40,567 nt of DNA from Gemmatimonadota bacterium (GTDB taxonomy: Bacteria; Gemmatimonadota; Gemmatimonadetes; Gemmatimonadales; GWC2-71-9): NCBI GenBank assembly GCA_003221035.1, contig QHUB01000054.1, forward strand, positions 1-40,567. Reading direction: 5' to 3'. Below the pieces are notes generated by a model. The model did not search any database. It had not been told where the DNA came from and was given only the letters and a program-made list of their open reading frames with translations. Shown piece by piece: positions 16,414 to 23,474 of this stretch (positions are counted from its first letter, which is position 1; each line of letters opens with the position of its first letter). The position numbers and the translations under genes were made by a program.

Positions 16414-16441
16414 ATCTCCTTGAGGAGGTGTTCAAGGAGAT
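16414..16441 (-). promoter_or_regulatory. Hairpin enclosing the Shine-Dalgarno of the BIG2 lipoprotein pair
   Basis: On the minus-strand RNA, AUCUCCUUGA is followed by an eight-base loop ACACCUCC and then UCAAGGAGAU, a perfect 10-bp stem. The 3' arm contains the AAGGAG ribosome site of the TTG start at 16410. The 5' arm (CUCCUU) is an anti-Shine-Dalgarno. Folding would block initiation unless opened by a ligand, a protein, heat or ribosomes. No U-run follows, so it is not an intrinsic terminator. Confidence 0.6.
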
Positions 16442-16538
16442 TCTCCAGCGTCCGTCGCGCGGGACAAGCGAAAGCGAGCCTGACATCACAATCGCCGCGC
16501 CTAAAGTCACAACGGCGATCCAAACGTCATAAATAATC

Positions 16539-17738
16539 TCAGCCGCGATCAGGCCGTGCCGAAACCCTTCGTCCGCGAATTGATACGCCCGAGAGTCGCT
16601 GCACGGCCTGATTCATGACGGGCGCCGCAACATCGACGAGTGAGAAGGTCTCACGCACGTCGATCTTTCCGATCTGACCCTTCTGCAGTCCGGCTTCCTT
16701 GATCAGCGCACCGACGAGATCCTTGGCGCTCGCGCGATCTTTCGTTCCTACCGTCACAAACAATCGCGCCCAACTCGGCTGTGTCTCAGCAGGTTGTTCG
16801 CCGACGACGGATGGTAGACGGCTGATCGCGAGCAGCGCGCCCGCCACCATCGCCGGCGCGTGTTCCTCGAACAGCGGCGCGAGCACGGCGAGCTCCGCGT
16901 CGACGTCGCCCTGACGCAGCCGAGCGGCGATTTGGGTGCGCAATTGGGCGTTGCGATCCTGCGCGCGGTCCGCGGGCGAGGGCAGCGGCAGGGGCGTCAA
17001 CGTCGCGATCGAGCGCAGGTAGGATAGCTGGGTCGTCCGGACGAGCATGGTGGGTTGCCCCACAGCGGCGAGCTGTCGCAGCTCGTCGCGGGTCGGAACC
17101 ACGGCGGCAACCACGGCATCGGGAGTCTCCGCCGGCGCTGCGATCGCTCCGCCTGACCACACATACGGCCGCACCGAGCGCAGGGCATCGAGCACGTCGC
17201 GCACCCGTTTGCGGCCTGCGCTGACGATCGCGTAGCGCGCCGACGTCACGGGCCCGAGCGGTCGTCCGACATCGTCCAGCGGCAGATCGCCGACGATTTC
17301 GGGACGGCGCGCGTGACGTTCGAAAAAAGCATCCAGCGACGTGGGATTCCAGCTCAGAATGATGCGCCGGGCCTGCGGCGCTTCGGCGAGAAGCGAATCG
17401 AGCTCGGCGGCGAAGCTCTCGGGCCACGCGAGCACGATCGTTTCCATTGTTTCGAGCTTGAGCACGGAGTGCGCGACGAGCGCGGCGAGATCGGCCGGAG
17501 CGCCGGCGAGGACGCCGACGCGCCCTTCCTTCAAGAGCGACGCCGTGCGGCCGAGGCCGGTGACGGCATGCACGCGACGCTCGGGTGCCGCGGCTTCAGC
17601 CCACGAGATCGCCTGCTCATCATCCGCACAGACGATGACAGTGTTGCCCTCGATGAGCTCCCACACCTGCTCGGCCCGCTCGACAGCCGGCGGGAGGACC
17701 AGCACGACATGCCGCTTCACACGCGCCTCGATTGTCAA
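16539..17738 (-). CDS. Degenerate DEAD-box helicase-like protein with C-terminal DbpA RNA-binding domain
   Basis: 399 residues. The last 75 (from RLFVTVGTKDRASAKDLVGAL to SIRGRRVSARP) are a clear DbpA/CsdA-type RRM, the domain that targets DEAD-box helicases to structured rRNA; its IGKIDVRETFSLVDV core is intact. The preceding ~320 residues follow the order of a two-RecA DEAD-box core but lack its catalytic motifs. No P-loop GKT is present, the DEAD position reads LAWPES, the SAT position reads SWN, and no HRxGRxGR is seen. It is therefore probably an ATP-independent RNA-binding protein derived from a helicase. The frame starts with TTG at 17738; a GTG at 17720 (MKRHVVLVLPP) is an equally good start. 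The two BIG2 lipoproteins follow 128 bases downstream on the same strand. Confidence 0.8.
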   Translation of the reverse strand: MTIEARVKRHVVLVLPPAVERAEQVWELIEGNTVIVCADDEQAISWAEAAAPERRVHAVTGLGRTASLLKEGRVGVLAGAPADLAALVAHSVLKLETMETIVLAWPESFAAELDSLLAEAPQARRIILSWNPTSLDAFFERHARRPEIVGDLPLDDVGRPLGPVTSARYAIVSAGRKRVRDVLDALRSVRPYVWSGGAIAAPAETPDAVVAAVVPTRDELRQLAAVGQPTMLVRTTQLSYLRSIATLTPLPLPSPADRAQDRNAQLRTQIAARLRQGDVDAELAVLAPLFEEHAPAMVAGALLAISRLPSVVGEQPAETQPSWARLFVTVGTKDRASAKDLVGALIKEAGLQKGQIGKIDVRETFSLVDVAAPVMNQAVQRLSGVSIRGRRVSARPDRG

Positions 17739-17757
17739 AGGGTGCTAGTTTTCGCGC

Positions 17758-18876
17758 GTGAAAGTTAACGGCCTCTGGCTGCTACTTCTATCGGGACTTC
17801 CACTCACCGCACAAACCCGCCCCAGGGCCCGTGACATCGGCATCATCGTCGGCACCATTCCGACGGGACCGCTGAACACAATCACCGATGTGCCCGGCGT
17901 GCGGGTCGGCCACACGACAATCGCGCGCGGTGATTCTATCAACACCGGCATCACCGCGATCCTGCCGCCCGGCGGGAATCCGTTCCGCGAGAAGGTCCCC
18001 GCGGCCATCGTCGTGGGCAACGGCTTCGGCAAACTCGCCGGCTCGACGCAGGTGAACGAGCTCGGCGAGCTGGAGTCCCCCATCGTGCTCACGTGTACGC
18101 TGTGCGTGCCGCGCGCGGCCGACGCGGTGCTGACGTGGCTTCTCTCGCTCCCGGGGAACGAGGACGTGCGCTCGGCGAATCCCGTCGTCGGCGAGACGAA
18201 CGACGGCTTCCTGAGCAACATTCGCGCGCGTCCGATTACGGAAGCGGACGTGCTGAGCGCGATTCGCGGCGCGACGGATGGACCGGTGGCCGAGGGAGCG
18301 GTAGGCGCGGGGCGGGGCACCGTGGCGTTCGGCTGGAAGGGCGGGATCGGGACGTCGAGCCGTAAACTCTCTCAGGATCTAGGCGGTTGGACGGTTGGTG
18401 TTCTCGTCCAGACCAATTTCGGCGGCGATCTCATGATCGCGGGTGTCCCCGTCGGGCGGGAATTGCGGGAAACAGGAATGGGGACACGCGGATCCGGTGA
18501 CGGCTCCATCATCATGGTCGTCGCGACCGACGCTCCGCTCGATCATCTGCGTCTCACCCGTGTCGCGAATCGGGCGTTGTCTGGACTTGCACGGACCGGC
18601 AGCTCGATGAGCAACGGCAGCGGCGATTATGTCATAGCATTTTCGACCGCCCGACCGCCGCAGTCGCAGTTTGACCGCCCGACCGACTCGATTGCGGTCG
18701 TTCGCAACGATTGGATGTCCGGATTGTTCCAGGCGACGATCGACGCTACCGAGGAAGCGATCTACAATTCCTTGTTGCGAGCCGAGACGGTTCGGGGCTA
18801 TCGTGGCGTTGTGCGTGCCCTGCCGACCGACTCCGTCGTCATGATCCTCAAGCGTCATGGAGCCATCCCGCGATGA
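17758..18876 (+). CDS. P1-family peptidase (DmpA/aminopeptidase S58-like), secreted
   Basis: 372-residue Ntn-hydrolase-like peptidase of the DmpA (MEROPS S58) family, which self-cleaves to expose a nucleophile and acts on N-terminal amino acids or beta-peptides. The signal MKVNGLWLLLLSGLPLTAQT suggests export. Family blocks: NTITDVPGVRVGHTT, GNGFGKLAGSTQVNELGELESP, GAGRGTVAFGWKGGIGTSSR, and the autocleavage site GDGSIIMVVATDAPL, where S250 is the expected nucleophile. It starts with GTG at 17758. A TGC-TAGTTT extended -10 at 17743-17751 ends only six bases upstream, so the mRNA may be leaderless. The stop overlaps the aminotransferase start (ATGA). Confidence 0.9.
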   Translation: MKVNGLWLLLLSGLPLTAQTRPRARDIGIIVGTIPTGPLNTITDVPGVRVGHTTIARGDSINTGITAILPPGGNPFREKVPAAIVVGNGFGKLAGSTQVNELGELESPIVLTCTLCVPRAADAVLTWLLSLPGNEDVRSANPVVGETNDGFLSNIRARPITEADVLSAIRGATDGPVAEGAVGAGRGTVAFGWKGGIGTSSRKLSQDLGGWTVGVLVQTNFGGDLMIAGVPVGRELRETGMGTRGSGDGSIIMVVATDAPLDHLRLTRVANRALSGLARTGSSMSNGSGDYVIAFSTARPPQSQFDRPTDSIAVVRNDWMSGLFQATIDATEEAIYNSLLRAETVRGYRGVVRALPTDSVVMILKRHGAIPR

Positions 18877-20060
18877 TCGACGGTCTCTCCGCCAATCTCC
18901 AGCACCTCGAGACGTCGGCCACGATCGCGATTTCCGCGGAGGCACGGCGCCGCAAGGCGGCAGGGGAGGACGTGATCGACCTGGGCGCGGGTGAGCCCGA
19001 CTTTCCGACGCCGGCGCTTCCCGCCGAAGCGGGAATTCGCGCGATCAAAGACGGGAAGACGCATTACTCCGCGAACGAGGGAATTCTGGAGCTGCGTGCG
19101 GCCGCCGCGACGCATCTGTCGCTGCTTTCGGGCGGCCGGCCCGTAAACGCCGACCACATCGTCGTCTCGAACGGCTCGAAGCAATCGCTGTTCAACGCCT
19201 GCTTCACCCTGTTCGGCCCCGGCGACGTCGTCGCGATCCCTGCGCCGGCGTGGGTGTCCTATCCGCAGATCGTGCATCTCGCGCGCGCCCGCCCCGTGAT
19301 GATCGCGGGCGATCCCGAATGGAGTCTCAAGGCGAGCGTGAAGGACCTCGAGCGCATGTTGCCGGGCGCCGCGGGATTGATTCTCTGCTCGCCGTGCAAC
19401 CCCACGGGCGCCGTGTACACGCACGCCGAGATTCGCGCCATCGCGCAGTGGGCGAAGGAACGGAAGGTCTGGGTGATTGCCGACGAGATCTATCGGCGCA
19501 TTCACTACGGCACCGGGCCGGCGCCCTCGTTCCTGGATCTGCCGGACGATCTGCTGGAGCGCGTCGTGCTGATCAGCGGCGTCAGCAAGACGTACGCGAT
19601 GACGGGATGGCGGATCGGCTTCGCGCTCGCGCCCGCGAAGATCGCAAAGGCGATGTCGGCGTTGCAGTCGCACACCACCACCGGCGCGAATCATCCGGCG
19701 CAGTTCGCCGCCGCGGCGGCCCTCGGCGACGAGCGCGTGGAGCAGGATGTCACTCGCATGGTCGGAGAGTTCCGCAGGCGCCGCGACCTGGTGGTCTCAC
19801 GCTTCCGGCAAGACCTTCCGGGCGTCGAGTTCGTCGACCCGCTCGGCGCATTCTACTTCTTCTTTCGAGTGGATTCGTTCGGCAAGATCACAGGGACGGA
19901 CTTCTGCACGCGGCTGATCACCCAGACAGGCGTCGCGCTGGTTCCAGGCGTGGCGTTTGGAGACGACCGCTGGGTTCGACTGTCCTACGCCGCGGCCACC
20001 GACGCGATCCGCCGCGCCCTGGATCGCATCGTGAGCTTTGCGAGGAAGCTCGGCGACTAA
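18873..20060 (+). CDS. Pyridoxal phosphate-dependent class I/II aminotransferase (aspartate aminotransferase-like)
   Basis: 395-residue fold-type I aminotransferase of the AspB branch, transferring amino groups between amino acids (aspartate, or prephenate in some members) and 2-oxo acids. Visible: VIDLGAGEPDFPTPALP, the N-terminal YSANEGILELRAAAA, CNPTGAVY with the PLP-binding Asn, DEIYRRIHY with Asp and Tyr, the Schiff-base K239 in SGVSKTYAMTGWRIGF, and the C-terminal WVRLSYAA with the carboxylate-binding Arg. The ATG overlaps the peptidase stop as ATGA; the longer frame upstream has no family similarity. A peptidase followed by an aminotransferase suggests amino-acid catabolism. Exact substrate cannot be assigned. 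Confidence 0.92.
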   Translation: MIDGLSANLQHLETSATIAISAEARRRKAAGEDVIDLGAGEPDFPTPALPAEAGIRAIKDGKTHYSANEGILELRAAAATHLSLLSGGRPVNADHIVVSNGSKQSLFNACFTLFGPGDVVAIPAPAWVSYPQIVHLARARPVMIAGDPEWSLKASVKDLERMLPGAAGLILCSPCNPTGAVYTHAEIRAIAQWAKERKVWVIADEIYRRIHYGTGPAPSFLDLPDDLLERVVLISGVSKTYAMTGWRIGFALAPAKIAKAMSALQSHTTTGANHPAQFAAAAALGDERVEQDVTRMVGEFRRRRDLVVSRFRQDLPGVEFVDPLGAFYFFFRVDSFGKITGTDFCTRLITQTGVALVPGVAFGDDRWVRLSYAAATDAIRRALDRIVSFARKLGD

Positions 20061-21301
20061 AGCTTCGCCACCCGGTGCGACAGGACCTCGACGCCCGCCG
20101 GAGTCACCATGCAATCGTCTTCGATCCGCACGCCGAACTTCCCGAGCTGATAGATCCCCGGTTCGTCGGTAAAGACAATCCCCGGCTCGAGCACCATCGC
20201 GTTGCCTTCGACCATGTACGGCGGCTCGTGCCCATCCATGCCCATCCCGTGGCCGAGGCGATGGGTGAAGAACTGTCCGTACCCGGCGTCGGTGATGACC
20301 TTCCGCGCCGCGCGGTCGACCTGCTGGCATTGCGTGACGCCCGGCTTCGCGTTTTCAATCGCCGCGGTCTGCGCGTCGTGCACCGTGTTGAAGACCTTCT
20401 TGAATTCATCCGACGGCGCGTCGCCGAACCAGATCGTGCGGGTGATATCGGACGTGTAGCCCTCGACGCGCGAGCCGGCGTCGATCAGCACCACCGTTTC
20501 CTTCGTCAGCCGGCCCGCCGACGGCCCGCCGTGCGGCAGCGCGCTGGATTGTCCGAACTGGACGAGCCCACCACCCGGCGAGTTGCGGCTCGCCATCTCG
20601 CGCGACAACAAGGCCGATACGTCGCGCTCGGTCATGCCCACCACGAGCTGCGCGAACGTCGCCGCAATCGAGGCTTCCGTGGCCGCGATCGCGGCGCGGA
20701 TCAGGGCGATCTCCTCGGGACTCTTGATGATGCGCAGCCGCTCGGTGACGGCGGTGCCGTCGCGCGGGATCCAGCCCCGTACCTTGGTCGTGAGGCGCAC
20801 GTAGCTCTGATAGGAGGTCGTCGGTTCGACGGCCACTTCGCCCTCGCGACCACGTGGCTTCAGCTCCTGGGCGGCCTTGGCGACGAGCACCCAGGGATCT
20901 TCCTGCTCTTCCCACCCGCGCGCGTCCGTGATCGTGGTGTTGCGCTTGATGCGCTCGACTTCGAACGACGGGCACACGATCACCGGAGCGCCGGTCACGG
21001 GAATCATCAGCAGAATCAGCCGCTCGCTCCGCCCCGGATTGTAGCTCGTGAAGTACTGGAAATTCGTGCTCGGCTCGACGACCAGCAGATCGAGCTGGCG
21101 AGTCTTCAGCTCTTCTTGGGCTCGTTGGATCCGTTGAGCGAAAACCTGGGGGCTCAGGGTGGGATTCTGTGAATGCGCAATGCGGAATGCGGAATGCGAA
21201 ATGGGCTGGGCGAGTCCATTTCGCATTTCGACTTCCCCGTTTCGCATTGTGGTCCCCACCGCAACCGCTCCCGCCACCGTCAAGAACTCGCGTCGTTCCA
21301 T
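20057..21301 (-). CDS. Exported M24-family Xaa-Pro dipeptidase/aminopeptidase
   Basis: 414-residue pita-bread metallopeptidase (M24B) removing residues next to proline. The five metal ligands are visible: two Asp in LIDAGSRVEGYTSDITRT, His in HRLGHGMGMDGHEPP, Glu in FTDEPGIYQ and Glu in VRIEDDCMV. The N-terminal creatinase-like lobe is also present (NFQYFTSYNPGRSERLI). The start MERREFLTVAGAVAVG is a twin-arginine-type signal, suggesting Tat export of the folded enzyme. Between signal and catalytic part, residues 17-45 are encoded by an AATGCG-type repeat (peptides MRNG, HSAFRIAHS) and probably form an unstructured linker. The stop TAG overlaps the convergent aminotransferase TAA within CTAA. 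Confidence 0.92.
   Translation of the reverse strand: MERREFLTVAGAVAVGTTMRNGEVEMRNGLAQPISHSAFRIAHSQNPTLSPQVFAQRIQRAQEELKTRQLDLLVVEPSTNFQYFTSYNPGRSERLILLMIPVTGAPVIVCPSFEVERIKRNTTITDARGWEEQEDPWVLVAKAAQELKPRGREGEVAVEPTTSYQSYVRLTTKVRGWIPRDGTAVTERLRIIKSPEEIALIRAAIAATEASIAATFAQLVVGMTERDVSALLSREMASRNSPGGGLVQFGQSSALPHGGPSAGRLTKETVVLIDAGSRVEGYTSDITRTIWFGDAPSDEFKKVFNTVHDAQTAAIENAKPGVTQCQQVDRAARKVITDAGYGQFFTHRLGHGMGMDGHEPPYMVEGNAMVLEPGIVFTDEPGIYQLGKFGVRIEDDCMVTPAGVEVLSHRVAKL
21170..21249. repeat. AATGCG-type short repeat cluster in the M24 peptidase signal region
   Basis: Tandem near-copies of GGAATGC/GCGCAATGC at 21173-21202, then inverse copies CATTTCGCATTT. A perfect 12-bp inverted repeat joins AATGCGAAATGG (21193-21204) to CCATTTCGCATT (21216-21227) around an 11-base loop. 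The element is wholly within the M24 peptidase gene, near its 5' end, and keeps the frame open. Confidence 0.7.
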
Positions 21302-21309
21302 AGTGCGGC

Positions 21310-21316
21310 TATATTA
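21310..21316. promoter_or_regulatory. Shared -10-like element between divergent M24 peptidase and DUF2283-like genes
   Basis: TATATTA is the only AT-rich spot in the 51-base gap between the two starts. On the plus strand TATATT (21310-21315) would serve the gene at 21353 with a ~30-base leader containing GAGGAAGG. On the minus strand TAATAT (21316-21311) ends nine bases before the M24 ATG, giving an almost leaderless transcript. No convincing -35 box was seen for either direction. Confidence 0.35.
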
Positions 21317-21352
21317 CGCGAGCTTCTCTCACCGAGGAAGGCGCAGAACCCC

Positions 21353-21868
21353 ATGCATTTCGAAGCACGCATCGAACCGCTCGGCGGCAAGCTTCCCAAG
21401 GTCACGTACCGCTGGGATCCCGAGACCGACATCCTGACCGTCGCCTGCAAGGGCGTGCCGAAAGGAAACGGGATGGACGGCACCGTGGATCTCGAAGGCG
21501 GGGACGGCTCGTTTGTCGTGATCGACGTCGCGGGCGGCGCGCTGCGCGGCATTGACGTCGTCACGTGGCCGGAAGATGTGCGTACCCTCGCGTCGCTCGC
21601 GGCACCCGAAGCATCGAAAGAAGGGCAAGTGACGTTCCCCAATCGACGCTCGCAGCCCGACGTCGCCGCGGTGGAGCTCGACACCTCGCTCACGGTGGAC
21701 AAAAACCAGGCGGAATCGGTGTTTCACATCTGCGTTGGTCGCAAGCGCGCCGCGACGGTCGTGCGCGTGGCGGATCACATGCTCGTGGAAATCGACAAGC
21801 AGCACCGCATCGCGGGACTGTGGCTGCTGGACGTCCCGCCGTTCCCCAACGTCGAAGCCACGGCGTAG
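21353..21868 (+). CDS. Small protein with two DUF2283-like lobes
   Basis: 171-residue cytoplasmic hypothetical protein, no signal or membrane helix. The start at ATG 21353 (MHFEARIEPLGGKLPK) is preceded by GAGGAAGG, and the open frame upstream is only the repeat region. It has an internal duplication. Lobe 1 (YRWDPETDILTV to GGALRGIDVV) and lobe 2 (ELDTSLTVDKNQ to DKQHRIAGLWLLDV) both follow the strand pattern of DUF2283-like domains, in which an aspartate-rich strand is followed by D-x-x-x-x-x-G-hydrophobic. The stop TAG overlaps the GTG of the methyltransferase (TAGTG). It heads the operon leading to nurA-herA-sbcDC. Function unknown. Confidence 0.75.
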   Translation: MHFEARIEPLGGKLPKVTYRWDPETDILTVACKGVPKGNGMDGTVDLEGGDGSFVVIDVAGGALRGIDVVTWPEDVRTLASLAAPEASKEGQVTFPNRRSQPDVAAVELDTSLTVDKNQAESVFHICVGRKRAATVVRVADHMLVEIDKQHRIAGLWLLDVPPFPNVEATA

Positions 21869-22506
21869 TGGACGAGCGATTCGAGCGCTACGTCACCGAG
21901 CTGTTCGCCGCTGAAGACCCGATTCTCTCCAAAATCCGCGCTCGTCACGCCGCCGAGCAGCTTCCCGCGATCAACATCTCCCCGGAGGAGGGGAAGCTGT
22001 TGTTCGTGCTCCTGCACGCGATCCAGGCGAAGCGGGTGCTGGAGATCGGCGCGCTCGGCGGCTACAGCGGCGTCTGGCTGGGTCGCGCGCTGCCCGCGGG
22101 CGGGGAGCTGATCACGATCGAGAAAGATCCCAAGCACGCGCGCGTCACGCGCGAAGCGTTCGACATGGCGAAGCTGCACGGCCGAGTGCGTCTGATCGAA
22201 GGTGCGGCGCTCGACGTCCTCCCCACGCTCGTGCCCGGCTTCGATGCCGTCTTCATCGACGCCGACAAGGAGCCGCTGCCCAAATACTTCGTTTGGGCGA
22301 TGCAGCTGCTCAGAGTGGGCGGGCTGCTCCTGTGCGACAATGCGTTCTTCCACGGCGCGGCCATCGATCCAGGCGACACGTCGGGCAACGCGGTCGGCGT
22401 CCGCAAGTTCAACGAGCTCGCCGCCAAAGACCCGCGGCTTGCCGCGACGATCGTTCCCGTGCGCGATGGACTGGTGGTCGGCGTCAAACTGAGAGACACC
22501 GCATGA
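21868..22506 (+). CDS. SAM-dependent O-methyltransferase (Methyltransf_3 / CCoAOMT-like)
   Basis: 212-residue class I methyltransferase. SAM-binding motif I is VLEIGALGGYSGVWLGRALP, acidic motif II ITIEKDP, then FDAVFIDADKEPLPKYF (metal/catalytic Asp region) and LLRVGGLLLCDNAFFHG, the pattern of cation-dependent catechol or caffeoyl-CoA O-methyltransferases. GTG at 21868 overlaps the upstream TAG, and its stop TGA overlaps the nurA ATG. Members usually methylate a small phenolic. Why it is coupled to DNA end-processing genes is unclear and may be chance operon packing. Confidence 0.9.
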   Translation: MDERFERYVTELFAAEDPILSKIRARHAAEQLPAINISPEEGKLLFVLLHAIQAKRVLEIGALGGYSGVWLGRALPAGGELITIEKDPKHARVTREAFDMAKLHGRVRLIEGAALDVLPTLVPGFDAVFIDADKEPLPKYFVWAMQLLRVGGLLLCDNAFFHGAAIDPGDTSGNAVGVRKFNELAAKDPRLAATIVPVRDGLVVGVKLRDTA

Positions 22507-23474
22507 CCTGGTGGCAGGCGCTCATCCACGCGGGCGCCGTCGCGGCCACCGGAGGCCGGCGTGACGATGTAGAACAGACCGAGCAGGGGACTGCCGAGCT
22601 GGTCGAAGACGCGGAGCTGCAGGCGCATCCGATTCCCGAACCCCGAATCCCGAGCGCCGCTTCCTTCCTCAACGGCATCGAGCGGTGGAGCGTCGTCGCC
22701 TATGACGGCGTCGTGCAGATCGTGAATGCACATGTCGCGGCCGCGGTGTGCCGCCGAGATCGGCAAGGTGTTCTTCACACGACGGGCGAGTTGCATCGCA
22801 GCTTTGCGCTCGCGCCACTCAAGCGCATGAGCGCGGCAATGCGTCAGAAACTCGAGCAGTCCTGCGCCGATATCGAGCCCGTCGAGGGCGATCTGGTCGA
22901 GCAGCCGGCGCGCTATTTGGAGATGATCGAGTCTACGGTGCGAAAGATTCGCGCCCATCACGAACGTGAGCTCGCGGAGGAAGCCATCCGCGATTTGGGC
23001 GAGGAGGAGTGGCTGGTGCTCGACGGCCGCCTCTCGCGCTCCCCCGCCATCGCGAAACACCCACGGATCCTCGGCGCAATAAAAAGCCACGGCGCGCAGT
23101 TTTTGGAAGGACGAGGACTTGAACGCGCGTTGACGCTGCCGGCCGGTCATAGGACGAGCGTGTTCCTCGTCCGGGGCGGGCACACGCGCACGGAGGTGTA
23201 CTCCTGGTATCTCCGGCTCTGGCCCTGGGAAGGCAACGATCTGCTGTACGGGTTACTACGCATCGAAGCGCGCGCCGATCCGGAGACCGTCCGGCAAGCC
23301 GCGGCATTGAGCGGGTGGTTGTGGGCCGAGCGCGCGCCGCTCGCCACGCCGGCCACACGCTGGGACCGGCTGTTGTATCCTTTACACCACGTGGAAGCAT
23401 ACCTGAACGCCCGCGCTCCCCGAGATCTGCCGTCGCGCCGCGCGTCCTCCCGCCTACCGAGACTCGCGTCGTGA
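22503..23474 (+). CDS. nurA: NurA-domain nuclease
   Basis: 323-residue protein with the NurA layout. An N-terminal strand with a D-G pair (D68 in VVAYDGVVQ) is followed by a helical middle region. A second conserved block LVLDGRL (D174) and HPRILGAIKSHGAQFL come next, then the aromatic strand SWYLRLWPWEG, LLRIEA and the C-terminal YPLHHVEAYLNARAP. NurA is a 5'-3' exonuclease/endonuclease that acts in a ring complex with the HerA translocase to resect DNA ends. The gene immediately downstream, joined by a GTGA overlap, is a HerA-type ATPase, which strongly supports the call. The start is the ATG at 22503 overlapping the methyltransferase stop; the frame is open further upstream. A CCCGAATCCCGA-type repeat at 22631-22652 is translated as part of IPEPRIPS. 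Confidence 0.8.
   Translation: MTWWQALIHAGAVAATGGRRDDVEQTEQGTAELVEDAELQAHPIPEPRIPSAASFLNGIERWSVVAYDGVVQIVNAHVAAAVCRRDRQGVLHTTGELHRSFALAPLKRMSAAMRQKLEQSCADIEPVEGDLVEQPARYLEMIESTVRKIRAHHERELAEEAIRDLGEEEWLVLDGRLSRSPAIAKHPRILGAIKSHGAQFLEGRGLERALTLPAGHRTSVFLVRGGHTRTEVYSWYLRLWPWEGNDLLYGLLRIEARADPETVRQAAALSGWLWAERAPLATPATRWDRLLYPLHHVEAYLNARAPRDLPSRRASSRLPRLAS
22631..22652. repeat. CCCGAATCCCGA-type short repeat within nurA
   Basis: GATTCCCGAACCCCGAATCC followed by CG: two and a half copies of a CCCGAAYC unit, translated in frame as part of IPEPRIPS near residues 44-50, before the first conserved NurA block. It may be a remnant of an interspersed repeat, or simply chance Pro-rich coding; the copy number is low. 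Confidence 0.4.

Noticed and set aside
18385-18402. GGCGGTTGGACGGTTGG in the P1 peptidase gene
   Set aside because: Encodes the normal family sequence GGWTVGVLV, so it is coding rather than an inserted repeat.
18644-18690. Repeated GACCGCCCGACCG in the P1 peptidase gene
   Set aside because: Two short copies only, falling in a Pro-rich loop; could be chance coding, so no repeat was annotated.
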